From NCBI GenBank assembly GCA_027491075.1, contig JAIXWX010000016.1:86582-150581 (forward strand): a stretch of 64,000 nucleotides of DNA. Direction: 5' to 3'. Source of the stretch: Flavobacteriales bacterium. Lineage in GTDB: Bacteria > Bacteroidota > Bacteroidia > Flavobacteriales_D > Sanyastnellaceae. The notes beneath the pieces were generated by a model. That model made no database searches. It had not been told where the DNA came from and saw only the letters and a list, made by a program, of their open reading frames with translations. Below are positions 18,054 to 25,670 of this stretch, in pieces. Position numbers and translations under genes: made by a program. Numbering within the stretch: the first letter of the stretch is position 1; the number at the start of each line of letters is the position of its first letter.

Positions 18054-18920
18054 TTACTTCACGCTTGGACTTACTGTAAACCCAGCTTTTCTCAATAATG
18101 AAATAACTCCGTACTCACCCCCTAGATGGCCAGCACCAACAGCATAGAAGCATGCGCTCTTCGCAGAGTTAGCTTTAATTTTTTCTATCCATTCAGTGTT
18201 TCGCTCAAACAACATGATGTCTAAGTAATTGGACATCTCACCATCTTCTTCCATCATGGAATACATGCCAGGAACGTCTTTAGTTCGGTACAAACCGAGC
18301 ATTTGTTCGGTTTGTGTTTTAAAGGAGTTAGGAGTAAGCAGATATTCTTTGAGCATTTTTGTTTGTTCTTCAAAGGGAATTTTATCGAATATGCTCATTT
18401 GACGAGCCACGGTTTCTAGACCGTGAATTCCCATTTTATTCGTAGTTGCATGAGTTACCAGCACTCCTTCTGGAGAAGAAGGAGCGCAACCCAATACTCC
18501 TGGATAGAGAAAAGAAGCGGTGAGCATGGGTTTCATTCCAACAAAAGGCTCAAGTGGATAACCAGACATTTTTTGCATGGCGTCGTTCATCTGTTTGAAC
18601 TCTTCTTCTGTCACATACTTTTTAACGCTTTCTCCATTTCCCTTCATCATTGCTTGTTGCATTTCGGTGATCATATTAGGATCATCAAAATCCAACTCGA
18701 GATATAGATTACTGCAAGTGTTTAGTTTCTTGTAAACAAGTGAATCTAACTTCAAGTCATTTTCACAGAGCAGGTGAAAGGTTCCATATAAATAGGAACT
18801 GCTTTTTAGACCATTTCCAGAAATCTCCCATAGCAAGGACTTCTCGGTTGGAATTTGAGAGTAAGCAGTAACACTATAGAAAAAGGATAATACGAGATAT
18901 AGAAGAGTGCGCTTCAGCAT
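18054..18920 (-). CDS. TraB/GumN family protein
   Basis: A 288-residue secreted or periplasmic protein with a signal peptide (about 1-21, ends TAYSQ). TraB/GumN features are present: LLWEISG, the YGTFHLL motif near the N-terminus (about residues 44-50) and the C-terminal FYAVGAGHLGGEYGVISLL motif with its conserved histidine. The family is related to Tiki metalloproteases, whose histidine and glutamate motifs could bind metal, but bacterial members are poorly characterised. A CATATTTG -7-like element lies 16 bases before the ATG, so it is probably transcribed on its own. Confidence 0.92.
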   Translation of the reverse strand: MLKRTLLYLVLSFFYSVTAYSQIPTEKSLLWEISGNGLKSSSYLYGTFHLLCENDLKLDSLVYKKLNTCSNLYLELDFDDPNMITEMQQAMMKGNGESVKKYVTEEEFKQMNDAMQKMSGYPLEPFVGMKPMLTASFLYPGVLGCAPSSPEGVLVTHATTNKMGIHGLETVARQMSIFDKIPFEEQTKMLKEYLLTPNSFKTQTEQMLGLYRTKDVPGMYSMMEEDGEMSNYLDIMLFERNTEWIEKIKANSAKSACFYAVGAGHLGGEYGVISLLRKAGFTVSPSVK

Positions 18921-18936
18921 GAAAATAGAGTTTTAA

Positions 18937-18944
18937 CAAATATG
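18937..18944 (-). promoter_or_regulatory. -7-like element CATATTTG before the TraB gene
   Basis: One mismatch from TAnnTTTG, 16 bases before the start codon on the minus strand. Confidence 0.35.
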
Positions 18945-18984
18945 TAAAATATGTAGGAAGATTACTACAAAAGGGAGAAATAAA

Positions 18985-19509
18985 TTATTTACACTGAATG
19001 GTTTTATTCAGTCGGGTAATATCGAAACCCTTATCGGCGGCACGTTTGACAATTTCCGTGTATTGGGTTTCATCCATTTGTGGAGTTCTAGAGAGAATCC
19101 ATAGATAATTTCTATTGGGATGTCCGACTACCGCGTAGGAGTAGTTGCTATCAAGGTCAATAATCCAATAATCACCCTTAAAAGGCCAAAAAAACTGCAC
19201 GCTTAGTTTTGCGTTGTTTGATCCCTCTTGAATGAATGCTTTTCCTTTAATATAGCTTTCTGCACCCGTTATACTGTCTTTGTTGCATCTGTTTTCAACG
19301 ATGAGAAATCCCTCTTCACTTTTGGTGTAATTCGCGGTAGTGCAATGACAACCCTCTTGAAACTTTTGTGGAAAAGAGGCGATTTCGTACCACAAGCCCG
19401 CATATTTGTCTATATCAACAGACGCAACGGTTTCTAGCGCAGGATGTGAAGATCCACATCCAAAAAGAAGGAATGATAGAACACTAAGCGTGACAAGGAA
19501 TTTGTGCAT
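18985..19509 (-). CDS. lipocalin family outer-membrane lipoprotein (Blc-like)
   Basis: A 174-residue lipoprotein: a short signal peptide with lipobox LFGC (Cys18), then the lipocalin motif YAGLWYEIASFPQKFQ and later strands including YSYAVVGHPNRNYLWILSRTP, which match bacterial Blc lipocalins. These bind fatty acids or lysophospholipids at the outer membrane and are often linked to envelope stress. Its ATG overlaps the pgk stop codon by one base (TAATG), so it is translated from the glyQS-pgk transcript, an unexpected partner for glycolysis and translation genes. Confidence 0.93.
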   Translation of the reverse strand: MHKFLVTLSVLSFLLFGCGSSHPALETVASVDIDKYAGLWYEIASFPQKFQEGCHCTTANYTKSEEGFLIVENRCNKDSITGAESYIKGKAFIQEGSNNAKLSVQFFWPFKGDYWIIDLDSNYSYAVVGHPNRNYLWILSRTPQMDETQYTEIVKRAADKGFDITRLNKTIQCK

Positions 19510-20705
19510 TATATTTTTTTTATTGCTGCTATACCGGGAAGTTCGATTCCTTCGAGGCTTTCGAGCATAGCGCCACCGCCGGTGCTGACATAACTTACTT
19601 GATCTGCCAAACCAAACTGATTCACCGCCGCTACGCTATCTCCTCCTCCAACGAGTGTAAACGCATTATTGGATTTTGTTGCCTCTGCAAGGGCTTCAGC
19701 AATCGCAATGGTGCCCTTTGCAAAAGTTTCCATTTCAAATACACCCATGGGGCCGTTCCACAAGATTGTCTTACTGCGAAGAATGACTTCTTTAAAGCTT
19801 TCAATAGAAGCTGGGCCAATATCTAAACCCATCCAGCCATCTGGAATAGAGCCGATGCTTGTAATTTTCGTATTTGCATTTGCAGCAAACTGGTCGGCAA
19901 TAACAGCATCTGTTGGAAGCAATAAGTTTACGTTTTTATTGCGCGCCATCGTGATTAGATCGAGTGCAATCTCTAACTTGTCGTTTTCTACCAAGCTGCT
20001 ACCGACTTTGCCTTTTTGAGCTTTGATAAAAGTAAATGCCATGCCTCCTGCGATCAACAAATTATCAACGCGATCCATGAGGTTTTCGATGATGGCGATT
20101 TTACTGCTCACTTTACTTCCACCGATTATCGCTGTAACAGGAGTTTGATTGCTATTCAAAACGCGATCGATGTTTTTGACCTCGTCTTCCATCAGATAAC
20201 CGAATAAACGATCGGTTGGGAAAAATTTGGCAATGACCGCGGTAGATGCGTGGGCGCGATGTGCTGTTCCAAACGCATCATTGATATAAACATCGCCATT
20301 TTCAGCGATTTGACCAGCAAAGAATTCGTCGCCGCCTTCCTCTTCCTTATAAAAGCGAAGGTTTTCGAGCAAAGCTACATCGCCATCTTGCATTTGATTG
20401 ACAATGGCTGCGGCCTTTTCTCCTATGCAATCATCAGCGAAATGAATGGTTTTATTCAATACTGCAGACACCGCAGGGACGATGTTTCGCAAACTATATT
20501 TTTCCTCGTATCCACCTTTAGGCCTGCCAAGGTGTGACATCAAAATGGCCTTGCCCCCATCATTCGTTACTTTGAGAATGGTCTTAGCGGCGGCACGGAT
20601 GCGTGTATCGTCGGTTACCTGAAGATTATCGTTGAGAGGCACGTTAAAATCTACGCGAATGAGGACTCGCTTGCCTTTTAGGTTTACTTGATCAATCTGA
20701 TACAT
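19509..20705 (-). CDS. pgk: phosphoglycerate kinase
   Basis: Converts 1,3-bisphosphoglycerate and ADP to 3-phosphoglycerate and ATP in glycolysis. At 398 residues it is full length. Signature regions are RVDFNVPLN near the N-terminus, [10 protein letters not shown], the hinge region with [23 protein letters not shown] and the nucleotide-binding GGGDSVAAV. It lies 3 bases after glyQS and overlaps the lipocalin gene by one base, forming a tight three-gene operon. Confidence 0.98.
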   Translation of the reverse strand: MYQIDQVNLKGKRVLIRVDFNVPLNDNLQVTDDTRIRAAAKTILKVTNDGGKAILMSHLGRPKGGYEEKYSLRNIVPAVSAVLNKTIHFADDCIGEKAAAIVNQMQDGDVALLENLRFYKEEEGGDEFFAGQIAENGDVYINDAFGTAHRAHASTAVIAKFFPTDRLFGYLMEDEVKNIDRVLNSNQTPVTAIIGGSKVSSKIAIIENLMDRVDNLLIAGGMAFTFIKAQKGKVGSSLVENDKLEIALDLITMARNKNVNLLLPTDAVIADQFAANANTKITSIGSIPDGWMGLDIGPASIESFKEVILRSKTILWNGPMGVFEMETFAKGTIAIAEALAEATKSNNAFTLVGGGDSVAAVNQFGLADQVSYVSTGGGAMLESLEGIELPGIAAIKKI

Positions 20706-20708
20706 GGT

Positions 20709-22244
20709 TTAAACAAGTAGTTTTCTTAATGATGTTCTTTCTTCGATAATGGAATATAAGCGATCAATAGGCACGCGTTCTTGTTGCATGCTATCGCGCT
20801 CACGAATAGTTACTGTATTGTCTTGAAGGGTATCGTAGTCAATGGTGATACAGAAAGGCGTTCCTATCGCGTCTTGTCTTCTGTATCTTCTTCCGACTGC
20901 GTCTTTATCGTCATACTGAAGGTTGAAGTCCAGCTTTAAAGCGTCAACAATTTGCTGCGCTTTTTCTGGCAGGCCATCTTTTTTCACCAAAGGGAGAATC
21001 GCGACCTTCACCGGCGCGAGCGCTGGAGGTATTCTCAACACGATTCTTTCAGAACCGTCTTCTAGTTTTTCTTCTTCGTATGCGGCACTGAGCGTTGCAA
21101 GAAACATTCTATCTAAACCAATGGAGGTCTCGATGACATACGGCACAAAGCTCTCATTGCTTTCTGGATCGAAATAACGTAGCTTTTTACCACTGAATTT
21201 TTCGTGTGCTCCAAGATCGAAATCGGTTCTAGAATGAATTCCTTCTAATTCTTTAAAGCCCATTGGGAAATTAAACTCGATGTCGCAAGCGGCATTGGCG
21301 TAGTGTGCTAGCTTCAAGTGATCATGGAACTTATAGTTTTGCTCTCCCATTCCAAGGGCTTTGTGCCATTTGATTCTCGTTTCTTTCCAGTAGTTATACC
21401 ACTCGAGTTCTGTTCCTGGTTTAACGAAGAACTGCATTTCCATTTGTTCAAATTCTCTCATGCGGAAGATGAACTGTCTAGCGATGATCTCATTGCGAAA
21501 AGCTTTTCCAATTTGGGCGATGCCAAAAGGCAGTTTCATGCGACCACTTTTCTGTACGTTGAGAAAATTGACAAAAATTCCTTGAGCGGTTTCTGGACGC
21601 AAGTAGATAATGCCCGCGTCGCCGCTGACAGCGCCCATTTCTGTTTTGAACATGAGATTGAACTGGCGCACTTCCGTCCAATTACGGCTGCCTGTTTCTG
21701 GGTCTGCTATTTCGCATTCTTCAATGAGAGCCTTGAGGGCATCTAAATCGTTGTTTTCGAGGGCTGTTTTCATTTTGCCCTCTACAGCATTGATTTTTTC
21801 TTGATTTCTAAGAACGTTTGGATTGGTGCTTCTAAACTGTTCTTCATTGAAAGTGTCGCCAAATTTGTTTTTGGCCTTTTCTATTTCCTTGTCAATTTTC
21901 TGCTCGATTTTTTTGATAAAGTCTTCGAGCAATACGTCTGCACGATATCTTTTTTTACTGTCTTTATTATCAATAAGAGGGTCGTTGAACGCGTCGACGT
22001 GGCCAGAAGCCTTCCAAGTAGTGGGGTGCATGAAGATGGCCGCATCGATGCCAACAATGTTTTGATGCATGCGCGTCATGGCGGTCCACCAATAGTTTTT
22101 AATGTTATTCTTTAATTCCACGCCGTACTGCCCGTAGTCATAAGTGGCAGAAAGACCATCGTAAATTTCGGAAGAGGGAAATACAAAGCCATACTCTTTA
22201 GCGTGAGCAATGACCTTTTTAAGTTTGTCGTCGTTGTTTTGCAT
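20709..22244 (-). CDS. glyQS: glycine--tRNA ligase, single-chain alpha2 type
   Basis: Charges tRNA-Gly. This 511-residue protein is the homodimeric class II enzyme found in Bacteroidota, archaea and eukaryotes, not the alpha2beta2 GlyQ/GlyS type. Class II motif 2 is at FRNEIIARQFIFRMREFEQ and motif 3 at GLDRMFLATL; the C-terminal anticodon-binding domain begins near APVKVAILPLV. The start region, with a YGFVFPSSEIY segment, is typical. An exact -7 element (TATCTTTG) ends 8 bases before the ATG, so the leader may be only a few bases. Confidence 0.97.
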   Translation of the reverse strand: MQNNDDKLKKVIAHAKEYGFVFPSSEIYDGLSATYDYGQYGVELKNNIKNYWWTAMTRMHQNIVGIDAAIFMHPTTWKASGHVDAFNDPLIDNKDSKKRYRADVLLEDFIKKIEQKIDKEIEKAKNKFGDTFNEEQFRSTNPNVLRNQEKINAVEGKMKTALENNDLDALKALIEECEIADPETGSRNWTEVRQFNLMFKTEMGAVSGDAGIIYLRPETAQGIFVNFLNVQKSGRMKLPFGIAQIGKAFRNEIIARQFIFRMREFEQMEMQFFVKPGTELEWYNYWKETRIKWHKALGMGEQNYKFHDHLKLAHYANAACDIEFNFPMGFKELEGIHSRTDFDLGAHEKFSGKKLRYFDPESNESFVPYVIETSIGLDRMFLATLSAAYEEEKLEDGSERIVLRIPPALAPVKVAILPLVKKDGLPEKAQQIVDALKLDFNLQYDDKDAVGRRYRRQDAIGTPFCITIDYDTLQDNTVTIRERDSMQQERVPIDRLYSIIEERTSLRKLLV

Positions 22245-22252
22245 ACCGGTGG

Positions 22253-22260
22253 CAAAGATA
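22253..22260 (-). promoter_or_regulatory. -7 element TATCTTTG for the glyQS-pgk-lipocalin operon
   Basis: Exact TAnnTTTG on the minus strand, 8 bases before the glyQS ATG and inside the 34-base gap after the porin gene. It would give an almost leaderless mRNA. Confidence 0.5.
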
Positions 22261-22278
22261 ACGCTACAAGGGGTATCC

Positions 22279-23361
22279 TCACCAACGGATCATTAAGGCT
22301 GTGGTGAAGTAGGTTTGGGAAAGCGAAGTCCCTGAGGTTTGACGCGCTTCTATTCGCCACAGTGCGTTCTCGCTGATTTGAACGTCAAGATTCGCGGAGT
22401 ACCCGCTGGCTTCAAATCCATTTCCGAGGCGGTCGCTAATTATTACTCCATTACGGTCGTTGTAGTGTTCAAATCGAACTGCAGCCCTTAAGCGTTTGGA
22501 CAGTTGGTTTTGAATGATAAAAACAGGACTCCACCAATGATGATAAGGTCCGTTGGTTAGGCCTTCGTTTGCATTTTGTTGCTGTAACCCATTGTCTATT
22601 CCCAACACGAATGTCCATTCGGTTTTAATTTTTCCCTGAAGATAGAAGTTATGAAAGTACCTCATTTTTCTTAGTCTGTCGGGGGTGTCTGTGCCTAGAA
22701 AAGAACTGCTATTAATAATCCAACCGTCTTTCGGCTTCCATTGAATTTGGTGGCCAAAAGATGGGGTAGAATAACCATCGGGACGCTGAATTCTTTGCCA
22801 TCCATTGAGATACATTCCGCTGAACAACCAACGATTGGAAGGAGTGATGTAAGTGATTTTAGCACCCGATTCGAAATAAGGAGAATTGTCTGCCAATATG
22901 CTTCGAGTGAGATTCATGCAATCCATCCCAATAGCACTTTCGAAACCAATGTGAGAGGGCATGACTCCCATATCGATCCAGAGGTTGTGTTTTTGAGAAA
23001 TTTTTACTCCTGCGTTGGCTTCAAAAATATTCCTTAGCACACCGGGCTCTTGTGCCAAATTAGCATTGGCATAAGTACCCGTCATAAACGCCAAATTTGC
23101 TCTTGTTTTTTCACTCGAGTGACTTGCTTTGAGAAAAGCGAGGTTTATGTTTACCTCATTATTTCGGTTGTGTGAATAAATCCAAGGGTCTCGTTGATGA
23201 TCGGAGGGGGTTTCAATGTCGTAGAGGAAATAGGTTTCAATATACCCAGACAGCGCGAGTTTTGGTAGGGTGTCAGGTTTTTGTCCCGTTGCTGGAGAGA
23301 AATAAGACAGTGCTGTCCATAGTATACAGCGCCGAAGAGTAATGAGATTTTTGAGTAGCAT
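22279..23361 (-). CDS. outer-membrane beta-barrel porin (BBP2/OmpL-like)
   Basis: A putative 360-residue porin. The mature protein begins near KLALSGYIETYFLYD and continues with repeated amphipathic strands rich in Trp and Tyr, a W-G-N-x-x-R-like pattern, and a C-terminal barrel strand ending TTALMIRW. This matches the putative beta-barrel porin-2 family of Bacteroidota. An in-frame ATG at 23388 exists, but the ATG at 23361 gives a better signal peptide (LLKNLITLRRCILW..) and sits 8 bases after a TACTTTCG -7-like element, so the later start is chosen. Transported solute unknown. Confidence 0.8.
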   Translation of the reverse strand: MLLKNLITLRRCILWTALSYFSPATGQKPDTLPKLALSGYIETYFLYDIETPSDHQRDPWIYSHNRNNEVNINLAFLKASHSSEKTRANLAFMTGTYANANLAQEPGVLRNIFEANAGVKISQKHNLWIDMGVMPSHIGFESAIGMDCMNLTRSILADNSPYFESGAKITYITPSNRWLFSGMYLNGWQRIQRPDGYSTPSFGHQIQWKPKDGWIINSSSFLGTDTPDRLRKMRYFHNFYLQGKIKTEWTFVLGIDNGLQQQNANEGLTNGPYHHWWSPVFIIQNQLSKRLRAAVRFEHYNDRNGVIISDRLGNGFEASGYSANLDVQISENALWRIEARQTSGTSLSQTYFTTALMIRW

Positions 23362-23369
23362 TTCCAGAA

Positions 23370-23377
23370 CGAAAGTA
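23370..23377 (-). promoter_or_regulatory. -7-like element TACTTTCG for the porin gene
   Basis: TAnnTTCG variant on the minus strand, 8 bases before the chosen ATG. It would overlap the coding region if the 23388 start were used. Confidence 0.4.
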
Positions 23378-23383
23378 CAAAAA

Positions 23384-23403
23384 GTCAATAGTATTCTATT
23401 GAC
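23384..23403. promoter_or_regulatory. perfect inverted repeat in the porin/beta-helix divergent region
   Basis: GTCAATAG-TATT-CTATTGAC, an 8-bp perfect stem with a 4-base loop, immediately upstream of the porin -7-like element. Its position suits an operator or a regulator half-site pair. There is no T-tract for a terminator. Confidence 0.45.
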
Positions 23404-23497
23404 GATACCAATATCTGCCCACTATTCTAGAGACAACGGCACCGTATTGAGTGAATTATTTCGAGTCCAAAGTGAGTTTTGTATTAATTTCACGGAG

Positions 23498-25198
23498 ATG
23501 AATTTTTACAACGCCTTCAGAAAGACGTGCTGGATCGCGGTGTTTTTTGCCGCTTTGCACGCATCTGCATTCGCTCAAACATCCTACTATGTTTCCCAAT
23601 TTGGAGACAATGGAAACACCGGACTCATGGGTTCGCCTTTTAGGGATGTACAAGTTGCTTTGAATGCTTGTGTGCCGGGAGATACCGTTATCATTTACGG
23701 TGGCGCATACTATGAGTTTTTAACGGTACCAGAAGATCACATTACTATTAAGAAAGAATGGCCTCTGGACGAAGTCTGGATCAACGCTCCGTTTAATACG
23801 GATGGCACAGGCATGGCCTTATTACTAATTGAAGGAAAGAGTAATATCCATATAGACGGATTGACCTTTTCTTTTCATGCCGCAAACTATGCTAAAGGCG
23901 TATATGTAAGAGGAAACAGTGATAACATAATCATTGAAAATTGCAACTTTAACAATATTCACTTTTCTCCAAATTCGAGCGCACCCGTCAACGAAAATAC
24001 CAACGCGCAACCACTTATCGTTGAAGGAACTTCAGAAGATCCAATAGAAAACCTAATCATTCGAAATTGTACAATTGAAGATTGCAGGCTTGGATATAGT
24101 GAAGCCCTGGCGTTGAATGGAAACGTGGACTCTTTTGTAATTGAAGGAAATCGTTTGGATCAGCTTTCTAATATTGGCATAGTGGCTATAGGGCATGAGG
24201 GAACATGTTCGAATCCACTTTTAGATCAAGCTAGAAATGGTGTTATCCGAGGAAACTGGGTTTCTTCATGTTTGTCGCAATACGCCACGAGCGGAGGTAT
24301 TTATGTGGATGGCGGAAAGGACATTTTCATTGAGCAAAACTACTGTAACCACAACGGTTACGGAATAGAAATAGGGTGTGAGCACCCGGGTAAATCCGCG
24401 TCGAATGTGGTTGTAAAAAACAATATTCTTCAAGACAATCAGGTAACTGGATTGGCGGTTGGAGGATATGATTTTCCCAATATGTCGGGAACGGTGAGTC
24501 AGGTTTTAGTTAGAAATAATACTTTTTATAAGAATGACTATATCAATGATTTCACAGGGGAGTTTTTGATTACGCATTGCAATAACCTGGATATGCATAA
24601 CAATATTTTTTTCTTAAACAACCAAGGCATTCTTGGTTATTCAGAAAACGATGGAGGAAACAACCAAGTCCGATACAATGTGGTTTGGAATCCTTTAGGA
24701 AGCATGGAGCTCACGTGGTTTGGTGAAACAGCGGAATCTTTTTCAGAGTTGAGCACCGTTTTGGGGTGGAGCGAACCAGGAGTATGGGGAAATCCACTTT
24801 TCGTGAGCGCACAGCAGGAGAATTTTAGGATACAACCCAACAGCGCTGCAAGGGATTATTCTCTTCCTGAGACTGGTGTAGAAGATGGAGAATTAGATTA
24901 CTATGGAGAAAACCGCTTAAACGGAATACTAGACAGCGGTGCTGCGGAAGAAACCACCATTATTAATGTAGAAGAGAACGAACCGAATGAATATTCGGTT
25001 TTTCCAAACCCTGCAGTAGATAAGATTTATGTAAAGGGAATTACGAGTCGAAGCAGTGTTATTGTTTACAATTTGTCTGGTGAAATAGTAAAAGAAAAAG
25101 TTCTGTTTAAAGATGAACCTTTAGGCATTCAAGACTTGTCCAGAGGAATTTATTTTTTGAGAATTGGAGAGGAGTGCCACCTATTCTCGAAGTTTTAG
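23498..25198 (+). CDS. right-handed beta-helix protein with T9SS type A sorting domain
   Basis: A secreted protein of 566 residues when started at the ATG at 23498, which gives a clean signal peptide (MNFYNAFRKT through ASAFAQ); the open frame back to 23342 has no signal and overlaps the divergent promoter. After YYVSQFGDNGNTG the chain follows the parallel beta-helix (PbH1/pectate-lyase fold) pattern, with repeats such as IIENCNFNNI, LIIRNCTIEDC and VVKNNILQDN (about residues 30-440). A type A sorting domain starts at YSVFPNPAVDKIYVKG and ends KF. The fold is used by polysaccharide lyases and by inert surface proteins; no catalytic set could be identified. Confidence 0.88.
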   Translation: MNFYNAFRKTCWIAVFFAALHASAFAQTSYYVSQFGDNGNTGLMGSPFRDVQVALNACVPGDTVIIYGGAYYEFLTVPEDHITIKKEWPLDEVWINAPFNTDGTGMALLLIEGKSNIHIDGLTFSFHAANYAKGVYVRGNSDNIIIENCNFNNIHFSPNSSAPVNENTNAQPLIVEGTSEDPIENLIIRNCTIEDCRLGYSEALALNGNVDSFVIEGNRLDQLSNIGIVAIGHEGTCSNPLLDQARNGVIRGNWVSSCLSQYATSGGIYVDGGKDIFIEQNYCNHNGYGIEIGCEHPGKSASNVVVKNNILQDNQVTGLAVGGYDFPNMSGTVSQVLVRNNTFYKNDYINDFTGEFLITHCNNLDMHNNIFFLNNQGILGYSENDGGNNQVRYNVVWNPLGSMELTWFGETAESFSELSTVLGWSEPGVWGNPLFVSAQQENFRIQPNSAARDYSLPETGVEDGELDYYGENRLNGILDSGAAEETTIINVEENEPNEYSVFPNPAVDKIYVKGITSRSSVIVYNLSGEIVKEKVLFKDEPLGIQDLSRGIYFLRIGEECHLFSKF

Positions 25199-25229
25199 TT
25201 TGTGAGGAAAGAAACCTCCTCGGCACTAT

Positions 25230-25560
25230 TCAGTTATGTTTCCCGTCATGTTCATGGGTGCTTCCGGTAAAGGCGAGTGCCCATATGATCCCAATGGCAA
25301 TACCCTTTAATTGATCCACGCAAATACCCATGGAGAGTTGGCTCACGATTTCTTGGATCTCGCTACCGAGGAGGTTCACGATGAACTTCTGAGCTGGGTG
25401 TTATTTACAAAGGCCGTTTCTTTGTCTGTAATGGTTGAGAAAGTGTGTTTGGTGAATTTAATAGCTATCCCAACCCAGTAAAACGGTCGCGCATATGCTG
25501 GAAAGTGGGCGGTAGAGAGGTAGGGCCCATAAATCACTTGTTTTGTCGATATTTTGGTAT
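25230..25560 (-). pseudogene. possible decayed gene remnant with one frameshift
   Basis: Reading the minus strand, one frame is open from above 25560 down to about 25385 (contains ARPFYWVGIAIKFTKH and TDKETAFVNNTQL). A frame offset by one base then continues to a TGA at 25230-25232 (FIVNLLGSEIQEIVSQLSMG, then a hydrophobic segment and HEHDGKHN). The join is compatible with a single-base deletion near 25388. The composition looks protein-like, but no family is recognised. A 56-codon forward frame is also open here, so this could be chance. Confidence 0.3.
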
Positions 25561-25586
25561 GAGTAACGGATTTTTTAGCATATTTG
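25542..25586 (+). promoter_or_regulatory. TTTGTCGAT motif plus -7-like element before the 4,766-residue giant
   Basis: TTTGTCGAT at 25542-25550 is the same 9-mer found before two other giants. CATATTTG at 25579-25586 lies exactly 37 bases downstream of the motif start, matching the distance from the first motif copy to the -7 box in the other two. The second copy, expected at 25563, is degenerate. In an alternative alignment, the 13 bases ending in this motif match the second copy at 48488-48500, which would put a poor -7 (TATGAGTA) at 25558. Confidence 0.5.
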
Positions 25587-25670
25587 TTAGATAAGAAGTG
25601 TATTTAATACACTTTTTTGCTCCGTTTTACGGAAACAACCATTCTATAACCAACCAAAAACAAATTCAAT

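Larger units (their letters stand above)
25199..25670. other. 472-base non-coding region before the 4,766-residue giant
   Basis: It holds a possible gene remnant on the minus strand (25230-25560), a TTTGTCGAT motif at 25542-25550 and a -7-like CATATTTG at 25579-25586, followed by an AT-rich leader of about 85 bases. No intact gene longer than about 60 codons with a credible start was found. Confidence 0.6.

Noticed and set aside
21318-22115. Several forward open frames antisense to glyQS
   Set aside because: The glyQS product is full length with all class II motifs; the forward frames are shadows.
23342-23497. Extension of the beta-helix cargo gene to the upstream ATG at 23342
   Set aside because: The added 52 residues precede a complete signal peptide and overlap the divergent porin start, its -7-like box and the inverted repeat.
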